This document shows positions 34,394-43,540 of a DNA stretch of 64,000 nt, one piece after another; the first letter of the stretch is position 1; every line of letters starts with the position of its first letter. A program made the translations under genes and the position numbers. The notes below the pieces were generated by a model. The model was not told where the DNA came from, searched no databases, and saw only the letters and a program-made list of their open reading frames with translations. This DNA is from Flavobacteriales bacterium (GTDB taxonomy: Bacteria; Bacteroidota; Bacteroidia; Flavobacteriales_D; Sanyastnellaceae). The DNA is taken from NCBI GenBank assembly GCA_027491215.1, contig JAIXWP010000021.1:1-64000 (forward strand), written 5' to 3'.

Positions 34394-35917
34394 ATGACGC
34401 TCGAACCATTAGAGCTGCTGGAAATTAAGGAAGGCAAGAAGCTCTACGATTATCAAAACGATGCGCTCGAAAAGATTTTCGAACGAATCCGTAAGTTCCC
34501 TGAGAAGTACAATCTGTGCTTCCAGCTTCCTACGGGCGGTGGTAAGACGGTCATATTTTCTGAAATAGCAAAGCGATACATCAAGGAAACGGGCAAGAAA
34601 GTGCTCATCCTGACGCATAGAGTCGAGCTTCTCGCTCAGACAAGCAGAATGCTCGATGAATTTTCTGTTAGAAACAAAATCATCATCTCAAAAGTCAAAG
34701 ACCTTCCAGATCAAGAAGAGTATGATTGCTTCGTGGCAATGGTTGAAACGCTCAACAATCGTCTCCGAGATGAAAAAATAGAATTGGAAAAAGTCGGCCT
34801 CATCATCGTCGATGAAGCTCACTACAACTCATTTAGAAAACTTTTTAAGTGGTTTGAAAATAACATCATCTTAGGTGTTACTGCCACTCCTCTTTCTAGC
34901 AATATCAGACTTCCTCTCAATGAAAACTATCATGAACTCATTGTTGGTGAAAGCATTTCAAGTCTGATATCGAAAGGTTTTCTTTCAAAAGCAACCACTT
35001 ACAGTTACGATGTTAGTCTTCACTCTTTGAAAGTGGGGATCAATGGCGACTACACTGTAAGTAGCTCGGAAAAGCTATATGGTAATTTCTTTATGCAAGA
35101 GAAATTGCTTTATGCCTACGAACAAAAAGCGATGGGCACCAAAACCCTCATCTTCAACAATGGTATTAATACTTCTAAACAAGTACAAGCCATGTTTGCG
35201 GAAGCTGGTTATGAGTGCAAACACCTCGATAATACGCACAGTGAATCAGAACGACGAGAAATTCTTGAGTGGTTTAAGGTAAAACCAAATGCCATCTTGA
35301 GTTCTGTATCGATTCTAACAACTGGCTTTGACGAACCTTCGGTTCAGACGATTATTTTAAATCGAGCTACTAAATCTCTCACGTTGTACCATCAAATGAT
35401 CGGCCGTGGGTCACGTGTTATTCCTGGAAAAACCACATTCAATGTGATCGATCTTGGAAATAACTCACGTCGATTTGGATTATGGGAGCAATACATTGAC
35501 TGGCAAGACATCTTTGCGCATCCGCACGCATACATTGAAAGCATCACAAGTGATGAGGCCATTGAGCGTGAACTGAAATATGAGATGCCCGATGAGGTGC
35601 GTCAACGCTTCATGAAGTCTGCTGTAATCGATTTTGATATCCGTGAAGAATATCTCAAGATAACTCGTGCAGGCGGGAAAGCAAAGGATGTGCTATCAAA
35701 GTCTGTCATGCAGCATGCTATCATTATTCAAGAAAATGCGGAGGATCTATTCGAAGCCCTTGAATTAGCTAAGATTTTGGAGCCAGATATCAAAAGTAGA
35801 CTCAAACATTATAGCTATTGCATCAGCAAAAGCACTGACAACTACTTGGAATGGCTCCGAGACGAGTACACCCGAAAGCTTCAATTATCTTTAAGACAAC
35901 ACTTTAGCACTATTTAG
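34394..35917 (+). CDS. DEAD/DEAH-box SF2 helicase, RadD-like
   Basis: The 507-residue protein has the full set of SF2 motifs: Q-like YDYQNDAL (18-25), motif I PTGGGKT (46-52, Lys51), motif II DEAH (140-143), motif III TATP (about 159-162), motif V TTGFDEPS and motif VI QMIGRGSR. The C-terminal 120 residues are charged and helical, with no recognised domain. The architecture resembles E. coli RadD/YejH-type helicases, which act in DNA repair, but the identity is not proven. The gene stands alone between two divergent units, with no nuclease or methylase beside it. I see no reason to call it a defence gene. Confidence 0.82.
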   Translation: MTLEPLELLEIKEGKKLYDYQNDALEKIFERIRKFPEKYNLCFQLPTGGGKTVIFSEIAKRYIKETGKKVLILTHRVELLAQTSRMLDEFSVRNKIIISKVKDLPDQEEYDCFVAMVETLNNRLRDEKIELEKVGLIIVDEAHYNSFRKLFKWFENNIILGVTATPLSSNIRLPLNENYHELIVGESISSLISKGFLSKATTYSYDVSLHSLKVGINGDYTVSSSEKLYGNFFMQEKLLYAYEQKAMGTKTLIFNNGINTSKQVQAMFAEAGYECKHLDNTHSESERREILEWFKVKPNAILSSVSILTTGFDEPSVQTIILNRATKSLTLYHQMIGRGSRVIPGKTTFNVIDLGNNSRRFGLWEQYIDWQDIFAHPHAYIESITSDEAIERELKYEMPDEVRQRFMKSAVIDFDIREEYLKITRAGGKAKDVLSKSVMQHAIIIQENAEDLFEALELAKILEPDIKSRLKHYSYCISKSTDNYLEWLRDEYTRKLQLSLRQHFSTI

Positions 35918-36038
35918 TGCAAAAAAAATTGGACCGTTTGTCGAAAAAATCTTCGATGTTTTCTTTGTATGTTTTACATTCGCCCACTTGTTTTCCTGCA
36001 AGAAAATAATGAATGTTTAACTTTAAAAAGAGTTTATC

Positions 36039-36437
36039 ATGAAACTTAAGACAGATAATATTTTTCAGGTAATAGAAATCAAATCAACTCCTGAAAAGGT
36101 CTATGATGCATTGATGAACGAGAAGTCGTTGGCGGAGTTTACTGGAATGACAGCGAAGATTGAAAATAAAGTGGGTGGTCATTTCGAAGTTACAGATGGG
36201 GAGAGCTTTGGATTCAACGTTCACCTTATCGAAAACAAAACCATCGTTCAATCATGGAGCCACCGCTCCTTCCCGAAAGGATTCTTCTCTACAGTGCATA
36301 TTGACCTCGTCCAAGAAGATGATGTTACAGTATTAAACTTCAATCACCTAGGTGTTCCCGAAGAACACAGTGGATGGCTTACGGAAGGTTGGAAAAGAAT
36401 TTATTGGGAACCTCTCAAAACGAAACTAGAAAAGTAA
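36039..36437 (+). CDS. SRPBCC (AHSA1/Hsp90-activator-like) domain protein
   Basis: The 132-residue single-domain helix-grip protein opens with a strand IFQVIEIKSTPEKVYDALMN and continues with FTGMTAKIENKVGG, FEVTDG, IVQSWSH and the C-terminal helix GWLTEGWKRIYWEPLK. The fold binds hydrophobic ligands in many relatives; the AHSA1 label is by family only and no Hsp90 role is implied. Length is typical. A bidirectional terminator follows within 5 bp, separating it from the convergent TamB-like gene. Confidence 0.85.
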   Translation: MKLKTDNIFQVIEIKSTPEKVYDALMNEKSLAEFTGMTAKIENKVGGHFEVTDGESFGFNVHLIENKTIVQSWSHRSFPKGFFSTVHIDLVQEDDVTVLNFNHLGVPEEHSGWLTEGWKRIYWEPLKTKLEK

Positions 36438-36442
36438 GAAAT

Positions 36443-36470
36443 AAAAAAGCCGAGCTTCGCTCGGCTTTTT
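36443..36470. terminator. Bidirectional intrinsic terminator between SRPBCC and TamB-like genes
   Basis: GCCGAGC-TTC-GCTCGGC (36449-36465) is flanked by six A on the left and five T on the right, so it can terminate both convergent transcripts. The TamB-like stop codon is 3 bp away. Confidence 0.88.
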
Positions 36471-36472
36471 CT

Positions 36473-39400
36473 TTATTGAGTTTCCCCACATTTTATTTGA
36501 TTCTCTCTCTTCCTAAATAGATTCTGGAATCCACAATAGAATTCATCGATCGTATCAAACTCCTCTTGATACAACACCCCTACTCCTTGTGTATAGGGAG
36601 ATTGCTGGGTGGTAATCATTCTAAAGTCATTACTCTCATTATATACTACCAAGCGAATCTTTCCTTCTGGAGTTAACTTGTATTCAAGTCGAATATCTCC
36701 GATTAAGTTAGATGGATTCTGATTGCTCGTAGTGCCTCGCGATACTCCTACGTTTGAACTCACAGCCAAACGCTCATTGAATAACTGCGTGCTCAATGCG
36801 AGTGCGATCTCTTCATTACTGATATCATCGCCCGGACGATAATTGAATCCAAGGTTGAAATCATCACTAATCTGACTCAACCAATTCGAGATTTGTGATG
36901 ACAACAACTCTGTGCTGTTCTCTGCAAATGCACGTCCCACTGAACTTTCGCGATTGATATTCGGAGGGCTCACAAATCGACGCAATACCAAGAGAGCAAA
37001 CGCTTGTCGGTTTCTCTCTTGCTCTGTGCTAATTGCACTTTGCACTCTGCTCTTAGTAACCTCATCGACTGTAGGCAATTCGATATCGAAGGTGACTCCA
37101 GGATTGAACATCTTACCGGTCAAATTCATCACCAGATCCACTGGTACACGTTGCCCTGTTTCACTAATCGCATCTGGAATAACATCCGTGAGAGATGCAG
37201 AGACTTTATAAACTGCTTTCAAATTCAAATCAGCCGCAAATGGATCTCCGTACCAAGAGATTGTGCCGCCAGGCCTTACAGAGAAGCCTTTGCTCAACAT
37301 ATTCTTCAGCGTAAAGAGATACTCCCCTTTCAATAATTCAACAGTGCCATACATGTTAAAGGTCGAAAGATTATTGATCTCCATGTTGATATGGCCTTGG
37401 CCACTTCCACTCATGACATCACCGACCGCAGCGTCGAATATGATTTGGAAATATGCATCTGGGGTAATGTCCAAATCCATCTTGAGTTTGATTCCGCTCA
37501 AGTCAAATGGCTCATCTACTTGTAATGTATCCTTTTGAATGAAGCGTATAAAACTACCAAACTGTACGTCTTCAGAACTTGACATCGGCATGGATAAACT
37601 GGTACCCGGAGCAGTTTTTAGATTAATGTCAAATTCTAGTTGATCATCATAACCATAGATGCTAACATACCCTGTAGTATATGCCTTCCCGTAGTAGGTC
37701 GGATTCATTTCCTGTGTAGTATTCATCGCCATCATCGGATTCTCCATATCGATGATAATATCGAAGTTCCAATCCGCAAAGGCATTGTGCAAGATCTGAC
37801 CTGTCAAGAAACCTGGATTGTTATCCTCATCTCTAATTCGAATGTGGTCAAAAGTGAACATGTCTGGATAGATACCCACTTGTTGTTCTATTCTAAATCT
37901 CGAATTGAGATAATCCACATAAATGGATGCATCCTTTAGAAAGGCTAATCCTTGCAATTGAGGTGACTCAGGCTTTCCAGTGATGGCTATAGTACCGTTT
38001 GTAAATCCTTGTATATCTAGAACTCCTTCACCAAGAAACTCGTTGATGAAAGCGAGGTCAAAATCTTTCACTGTTGCGACTAGATCAATCGGGCTTTCCT
38101 TGTCATCAAGTCTGTAAAAACCGGCGAAACTCAATGGAATTAATTTGTTCTTTTCAATCTCTCCATCAATTCTTAAACTGCGTAAGGTATTGTCCCATAA
38201 GCTCTCTACACAAACATCACCAACGAGGTAATCATTCAATTTGAAATCGATGAGAGCAATGTCATTTGTGAAAATAAGATCATGATAAACATCTCTCAAA
38301 GATGCTGTACCGCTAACAGTTCCATAAAACTTAGGTTCTTCACCAATAAATGGATTCAAATTAGCAATATCAAAAGCATTGATATTGATGTTCAATTTTT
38401 CATTGGGTGAATTTGAAATGCTTCCATCCAACTCCAACTTCTGTCCTAAGCTTTGCATAGCGAATTGAGATATTTTTATCTCAGTACTATCCATCGAAAC
38501 GAAAGCATTCTCTCTCAAATTCCATAATTGATCATTCACTCGAAGATTGCTTTTTCCTACAAGGAAATCGATATTTTGATAGCCTCGAACGGTCAGCTTT
38601 CCATTGATATCTCCGGCGTGAACGGTATTAGAATTTCCCCATGCAACAGCAGTGTAGACTGTGTCGGCATCACTTCTTGTGTCGACCGCAAAATCATCCA
38701 TCACCAAATCACTACCGATAGAAAGTTTATCAGAAATTAATGATATATACAATGAAGAGTCTGGACGTCGCGCGTCCATCACAATTCCTTTCACGACATT
38801 GTCTTGATAAGCAATTTCATCACTAACAAGTGTGATTTCGAAGAAGGACTGCGGCTCATTCACAATCATGTCAATGCTTGTGTTTGGAGCAATTTTCAAC
38901 TCGGGAATAAAGACTTCAGATACTTGACTAAAATTGAGAATATCCAGACTCAATTTGAAATTTTGCTCTCTGTGATTTCGAATTGGAGGTTGATAGCTTG
39001 GGATCACTTCTGATAAAATCTCCTCGAAGCTTGCGCCTAGTTCGGCAAGGTCAAACTTGCCTTCAATAGTTGCACGCGCGATATCGGAGTTCAATGAAAT
39101 TTTCAGATCACCTTTTCTTTCGGCCTTTAGACTCAATCGATTCAAATAGTAATCCTTCGACTTTGCGCAGTACGTCAAGTTTGAAATATCTATTACTCCT
39201 TCAAAATTGGCGAAATCCAAACCTTCACTTCTCACCACTACTTCACCACTGACAGAAGAGTAATCGTATTTTTCAAGAATGTGAACTCGCTTTAGATCGA
39301 GGTGGTGAATATCCGCTTCGAAATCGAGGATTGGTTTCTTATCTCGAAAATCTATTTGCCCAACGAAGTCCATTTCAACACTCGGGTCGTATATGGAAAA

Positions 39401-40888
39401 TTCTCCATCAAAGAAGCGTTCTCTGAACTGTCCATCTGTGACAATATTCGTAAAGCGATATCCATTAGCGGTTACTGATGAAATCTCACCCTCGAAAAGT
39501 AAATCCAGCCTATCTACCGTCAATCCACTTCCCTCAATTGCAACATCTGCTGATACTGGACCAAGATTTTTGTCTTGATAAAAACGTCCCATATCAAATT
39601 CAACAGTCTTCAGATTTCCCTTGTAGAAATAGTCATTCGCTAGCGTATCTTCTCTGAATGAAATATCGCTAGAAAGCTGACCAATGGCGGTAGTTAAATC
39701 TCCGTATGCAACGAAGTCATTAATGAAGCCGGTGAAGTTTCCTGAGAACTCCATTTGTCCAAGCGTAGAGAAGTTGTCAGGTGTTGCTAGAAATATATTT
39801 TCGGTAAATGGAGGTAAGGGAATACGCTCTAGCTCGCGTTTATTTGTCGTCAATTTTTTAATATCCAGCGTTATGAAAGTTTGATCCAAGTACGGCAAAC
39901 CGTCCATATCGAAATCACCTTTGAAATAAGAATTATCATCAAACTGAATCTCCACTTTCTTTCCTTTCAGTTCAGCCACTGTTCCCTTGATTTTTCCTGA
40001 TAGGATGATCTTCTTATTCATCCCTTCAAGATCGCTCACGAAATAGGATAAATCTCCCATTTGTATTTCAGCCCCCTTGAACTCATGATTCATTTCAACA
40101 TTGGTCTCGAAGAAATCAATATCATTTTCTGATTCAAAATTGAAACTCAAATCACCCTTCAGTTGCGAATCATTGGTTTCAATGAAGGAATCGTTCAGTT
40201 TGATTAGACCTCCTGCAATCTCCAGTTGAGATTGGAACTCTTTAATCATAAAACCAGAAACATCTCGTGCAGCGATTTGCTTGATATTCGCGTTGATCGA
40301 ATCACCGACTGATGAAAAATCAGACATGTTAAGATTAACACCATCGAGATAAAGATGATTCCAGTCTATTCCGAAAACCCCGCGCGGCGGCCTGTGTCCA
40401 TTGAGATAGGTAAATCTTGCATTATTGATTTGGATATCATCTAGAAAAATATCCGTAGACTTGGTGGTGGTGTCTCCGCTAGAAAGCCCGTCTAAGTAAT
40501 CAATTATGAATGCATAGTTGAGCGTGCTGTCCTCTTTGTGACGTTGAATGCAGAAATAAGGATTTTCAAGCGACGCGCTTGAAACTTTAAGAAATCCTGC
40601 TTTCGAATCAAATGAATAACTGCGCAGATGCAGTTCTGGAATGAAGGCGAGCGTGTCTTGATGTAAATCCTCGATGTACAAATCTTTGATAACAAGTCGA
40701 GCCCAAAGATCTACTTCAACCCTTCCAACCTCGACTTTGGTTCCCAACTGACCGCTTAGATAAGAGGCCAAACGTTGTGATAGCCACGTTTGAACTCCTG
40801 CATTTTGAAGTGCAAAATACCCCGCTATTGCTAGCAGTAACAGCACAATGATCACATTGCGTATTATTTTGAGTATTCGTTTAAACAT
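36473..40888 (-). CDS. TamB-like translocation/assembly module protein (AsmA/DUF490)
   Basis: The 1471-residue protein has one N-terminal membrane anchor (about 9-28), then the AsmA-like start VEVGRVEVDLWARLVIKDLY. A very long repetitive beta-helix-like body follows, with recurring short strands (for example LKGDLSFNF, FKGDFDMDGL, LDGSIS). The C-terminal DUF490 region has VELLKGEYLFTLKNM and a hydrophobic end. TamB proteins span the periplasm and are linked to outer-membrane assembly and phospholipid transport. No tamA-type Omp85 gene is in the window. The promoter is uncertain (TATCTTCG near 40910). Confidence 0.9.
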   Translation of the reverse strand: MFKRILKIIRNVIIVLLLLAIAGYFALQNAGVQTWLSQRLASYLSGQLGTKVEVGRVEVDLWARLVIKDLYIEDLHQDTLAFIPELHLRSYSFDSKAGFLKVSSASLENPYFCIQRHKEDSTLNYAFIIDYLDGLSSGDTTTKSTDIFLDDIQINNARFTYLNGHRPPRGVFGIDWNHLYLDGVNLNMSDFSSVGDSINANIKQIAARDVSGFMIKEFQSQLEIAGGLIKLNDSFIETNDSQLKGDLSFNFESENDIDFFETNVEMNHEFKGAEIQMGDLSYFVSDLEGMNKKIILSGKIKGTVAELKGKKVEIQFDDNSYFKGDFDMDGLPYLDQTFITLDIKKLTTNKRELERIPLPPFTENIFLATPDNFSTLGQMEFSGNFTGFINDFVAYGDLTTAIGQLSSDISFREDTLANDYFYKGNLKTVEFDMGRFYQDKNLGPVSADVAIEGSGLTVDRLDLLFEGEISSVTANGYRFTNIVTDGQFRERFFDGEFSIYDPSVEMDFVGQIDFRDKKPILDFEADIHHLDLKRVHILEKYDYSSVSGEVVVRSEGLDFANFEGVIDISNLTYCAKSKDYYLNRLSLKAERKGDLKISLNSDIARATIEGKFDLAELGASFEEILSEVIPSYQPPIRNHREQNFKLSLDILNFSQVSEVFIPELKIAPNTSIDMIVNEPQSFFEITLVSDEIAYQDNVVKGIVMDARRPDSSLYISLISDKLSIGSDLVMDDFAVDTRSDADTVYTAVAWGNSNTVHAGDINGKLTVRGYQNIDFLVGKSNLRVNDQLWNLRENAFVSMDSTEIKISQFAMQSLGQKLELDGSISNSPNEKLNININAFDIANLNPFIGEEPKFYGTVSGTASLRDVYHDLIFTNDIALIDFKLNDYLVGDVCVESLWDNTLRSLRIDGEIEKNKLIPLSFAGFYRLDDKESPIDLVATVKDFDLAFINEFLGEGVLDIQGFTNGTIAITGKPESPQLQGLAFLKDASIYVDYLNSRFRIEQQVGIYPDMFTFDHIRIRDEDNNPGFLTGQILHNAFADWNFDIIIDMENPMMAMNTTQEMNPTYYGKAYTTGYVSIYGYDDQLEFDINLKTAPGTSLSMPMSSSEDVQFGSFIRFIQKDTLQVDEPFDLSGIKLKMDLDITPDAYFQIIFDAAVGDVMSGSGQGHINMEINNLSTFNMYGTVELLKGEYLFTLKNMLSKGFSVRPGGTISWYGDPFAADLNLKAVYKVSASLTDVIPDAISETGQRVPVDLVMNLTGKMFNPGVTFDIELPTVDEVTKSRVQSAISTEQERNRQAFALLVLRRFVSPPNINRESSVGRAFAENSTELLSSQISNWLSQISDDFNLGFNYRPGDDISNEEIALALSTQLFNERLAVSSNVGVSRGTTSNQNPSNLIGDIRLEYKLTPEGKIRLVVYNESNDFRMITTQQSPYTQGVGVLYQEEFDTIDEFYCGFQNLFRKRENQIKCGETQ

Positions 40889-40978
40889 GAATTGACCTAG
40901 CCTCCGAAGATAACAACGTATGACTTACCAAAATGATGCCTCGAAGACAGATGTCAACACCCAGACGTGCAGATTCTA

Positions 40979-41647
40979 TTAATTATTCGCGATTCTGAAA
41001 TCCTCCAAAACCTTGTCTAATCGAGCACACAAATCATCGAATGCTGTGTAACCCCTAGCAATCATGAAAAGTTTACGCTCATCGGTTTGAACCAAGACAC
41101 AAGGAAAGCCCGTAATTCCCAGCTGTTTTACCATTGCAAACTCCGCGTGAGCCATATCTCTAGCATCTTCGTTTGAAATAGCAGCAACAAAATTGTCGGC
41201 ATCAATACCGAACTGCACGGCCAACTCGCGATAGACCTCATCATTTTCCAAATCCTTTCCTTCTATCATGATCTTGTCTTGCAACGCACTTGCAAACTCA
41301 AATGATCGCTCAGGTGAGATTTGTTTATAGACGGTTAATGCAATACCTGGCTTCTCTGACGAGAGCATCAATTCACTTGACTCTGGATGGAGAATATGGT
41401 TTAGATAACCTTCGCCGAATTTGCAACCAGTCATCTCCTCTACTCTGTGATAAGCTTCGGCTATGTATGCGGCCATTTTTCCTATGTGGTGTCTATTTTC
41501 TAAAGGCACCATATTTCCGCTTAGGACTTCAAATTCTAATAGCAGTCCGTGCTTTTCTTTAAGCTTCAAAATATTTGATTTAAATCCAAAACACCAACCG
41601 CAATGGGCGTCGTAGACGTAAATAACACGTGGAAAAGGAGTTGTCAT
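40979..41647 (-). CDS. DsbA-family thioredoxin-fold protein with CGWC (COG3531-like)
   Basis: The protein has 222 residues from ATG 41647. The thioredoxin-like strand VIYVYDAHCGWCFGF carries the CxxC pair Cys16/Cys19. A helical insertion of about 100 residues and a cis-Pro motif ITGFPCVLV (about 185-193) complete a DsbA-like fold. There is no signal peptide, so it is probably cytoplasmic, similar to FrnE/COG3531 oxidoreductases. A longer frame to 41686 is rejected because a consensus -7 element lies inside it. It is divergent from the outer-membrane protein gene and its redox partner is unknown. Confidence 0.82.
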   Translation of the reverse strand: MTTPFPRVIYVYDAHCGWCFGFKSNILKLKEKHGLLLEFEVLSGNMVPLENRHHIGKMAAYIAEAYHRVEEMTGCKFGEGYLNHILHPESSELMLSSEKPGIALTVYKQISPERSFEFASALQDKIMIEGKDLENDEVYRELAVQFGIDADNFVAAISNEDARDMAHAEFAMVKQLGITGFPCVLVQTDERKLFMIARGYTAFDDLCARLDKVLEDFRIANN

Positions 41648-41667
41648 ATTAATATCTTCAGGAAATG

Positions 41668-41675
41668 CAAAAGTA
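41668..41675 (-). promoter_or_regulatory. -7 element deciding the DsbA-family start
   Basis: Minus strand TACTTTTG, a full TAnnTTTG match 20 bp before ATG 41647. It is downstream of the alternative ATG at 41686. Confidence 0.5.
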
Positions 41676-41733
41676 ACGATCTGCATCTATCTAGGTAGCG
41701 GTGCATTCTTATATATTTACCAAAAAATAAAAA

Positions 41734-42510
41734 ATGAAGCTTTTCATTACATCCCTACTCGCTTGCTCCATTGCTGCAAGCTCACTAGCTCAAAACGACT
41801 CATTACCGCCACCGCCTCCACCTCCATCGAACGTACCTCCGTTGGATATGCCGATGCCATGGGATCATGAGCCTTCATCGGAATTCATCAATCAACAGAA
41901 AAAATACGAGACACTCAACATCGGACTAGGTATGATTATCCCGATGTCTGATAATGATAGCTTGGTCATGTCGTCAGGCGCCTTTTCGAGTAGCTTTAGC
42001 ATCACGTCTAGAGAAAAATACAGAATTACCGACCATCTTGGAATTGGCTATTCTCTAGGATACAACGTAGATAACTATCACTTAGAACAAGACTCTGCTC
42101 AACTCCTTTGGATGGGGCAAGATTTGGATAAGCAACGATTGACCATTCATAAAATCATGGGAGATGTATTTTTCAGAGTCATTTTCACAAAGCCAAATGA
42201 TAAGCCCGGTATATTCCTAGACTTAGGCGCACAGGCTAGCTGGAACATTGGCAGAAGAATGAATATTGAAGATGGCGTAGATAGTAAAACAGTTGGTGCA
42301 TCACGTATCGAGGCTAGCTATAGAAAACTAGCTTATGTCGCTCCTTTTGAAGCTCAAGCGCTCGCTAGAATTGGACTCAATTATTGCAGTATCGTTGCAA
42401 AATATAGAGTTACTGATTTGTTTGTTGCACATGAAAGCACTTACGGGAATAAGCAATTACCTAACCTCTCTCCAATTATTGTAGGTTTGGAGTTCAATAT
42501 TGGGGATTAA
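41734..42510 (+). CDS. Exported beta-barrel-like outer-membrane protein with Pro-rich N-terminus
   Basis: The 258-residue protein has a signal peptide (cleavage near SLAQN), then a linker with seven consecutive prolines and PPLDMPMPW. From about residue 55 the sequence alternates short amphipathic strands (LNIGLGMIIP, LGIGYSLGY, FLDLGAQASW, SPIIVGLEFNIGD), ending in a strand as expected for an eight- to ten-strand barrel. No conserved family could be named. The arginase gene starts 26 bp downstream and may share its transcript. The prolines probably form a rigid spacer. Confidence 0.6.
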   Translation: MKLFITSLLACSIAASSLAQNDSLPPPPPPPSNVPPLDMPMPWDHEPSSEFINQQKKYETLNIGLGMIIPMSDNDSLVMSSGAFSSSFSITSREKYRITDHLGIGYSLGYNVDNYHLEQDSAQLLWMGQDLDKQRLTIHKIMGDVFFRVIFTKPNDKPGIFLDLGAQASWNIGRRMNIEDGVDSKTVGASRIEASYRKLAYVAPFEAQALARIGLNYCSIVAKYRVTDLFVAHESTYGNKQLPNLSPIIVGLEFNIGD

Positions 42511-42535
42511 TGACTCTTCCCCTGAATTAAGATTT

Positions 42536-43498
42536 ATGACAACAAAAAAGACAAAAAATATTCGACTGATTGAAGTGCCAAGCGAAGTTGGCGCTGGTAC
42601 TCGAGGTGCAAGCCTTGGAGTAGAGGCTATCAAAATTGCAGCCCTCGATTTCAGATCTCAGTTCTTTAAAAAATATCGAAGCATTGTTATCCCTAATGAT
42701 AACCAAGCGCTTTACGGAAACCCCGGAAGCCGCTATGCAAAGCATATCAGAAGTGTTCTTAAAATGTATGAGCGTATTGGTGCTGCAGTAAGAGACACCC
42801 TTCGCGATAGCCGTTTCCCTCTTATTCTTTCTGGTGACCACAGCAATGCAGGTGGTACGATAGCTGGAATCAAAATGGCCTACCCCGAGTCGCGTCTCGG
42901 CGTAATTTGGATCGATGCTCACGCTGATCTGCACTCACCCTATACGTCACCTAGTGGAAACATTCACGGGATGCCTTTGGCTACTGCACTCAATGAAGAT
43001 AATATCGAAGAAAAGTCGAATGACCTCGATTACGAAACGATTGAGCTTTGGGAAATGCTTAAGACCATTGGTGATATCGCACCGAAAATCGATTATCGAG
43101 ATTTGATTTATGTTACCCTTCGCGATTTCGAAGAACAAGAAGCGGCCTTGATAAAGCAAAACAAAGTGAAGGTTGTTACAACGAACGAACTTCGTAAAAC
43201 GGGTGTAACTAAACTATCCAGAGAACTCTTAAAATATCTTTCTGGATGTGATAAAATCTATATCAGTTTTGACGTTGACTCCATGGATCCTACCATTTCA
43301 AGAGGAACAGGAACGCCTGTTAAAGGAGGAATAAACGAAAGAGAAGCGGCAGATTTGATTCTTGAGTTGATTCAAAACGAAAGAATTTGTTGTCTTGAAT
43401 TCACTGAAGTAAATCCTACGCTTGACAGTGAAAATGTAATGGCCGAAACGGTCTTTGAAATTCTACAAAAAGTAGCACGACAAGTGGAAATGAACTAA
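42536..43498 (+). CDS. Arginase/agmatinase/formiminoglutamase family ureohydrolase (arginase-like)
   Basis: The 320-residue cytosolic manganese enzyme has LSGDHSNAGGT (98-108, metal-ligand His102), IDAHADLH (126-133, Asp127, His129, Asp131) and FDVDSMDP for the remaining metal ligands; the C-terminal Glu site is LEFTEVNP. Arginase converts arginine to ornithine and urea. The spacing and the HSPYTSPSGNIHGMPLA loop favour arginase over agmatinase or formiminoglutamase, but the substrate should be treated as likely rather than proven. The start at ATG 42536 avoids overlap with the preceding gene. A bidirectional terminator follows the stop. Confidence 0.87.
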   Translation: MTTKKTKNIRLIEVPSEVGAGTRGASLGVEAIKIAALDFRSQFFKKYRSIVIPNDNQALYGNPGSRYAKHIRSVLKMYERIGAAVRDTLRDSRFPLILSGDHSNAGGTIAGIKMAYPESRLGVIWIDAHADLHSPYTSPSGNIHGMPLATALNEDNIEEKSNDLDYETIELWEMLKTIGDIAPKIDYRDLIYVTLRDFEEQEAALIKQNKVKVVTTNELRKTGVTKLSRELLKYLSGCDKIYISFDVDSMDPTISRGTGTPVKGGINEREAADLILELIQNERICCLEFTEVNPTLDSENVMAETVFEILQKVARQVEMN

Positions 43499-43500
43499 TA

Positions 43501-43540
43501 AAAAAAAATCCCCTAGCTATTACCTAGGGGATTTTCTTTT
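43501..43540. terminator. Bidirectional terminator between arginase-like and PspC genes
   Basis: AAAATCCCCTAG (43505-43516) pairs with CTAGGGGATTTT (43524-43535) around a seven-base loop. An A tract on the left and a T-rich run on the right allow use from either strand. Confidence 0.88.

Noticed and set aside
34394-35917. Defence-island helicase
   Set aside because: The helicase stands alone with its own promoter, next to envelope and housekeeping genes. No nuclease, methylase or other defence partner is present, and its motifs fit a RadD-like repair helicase.
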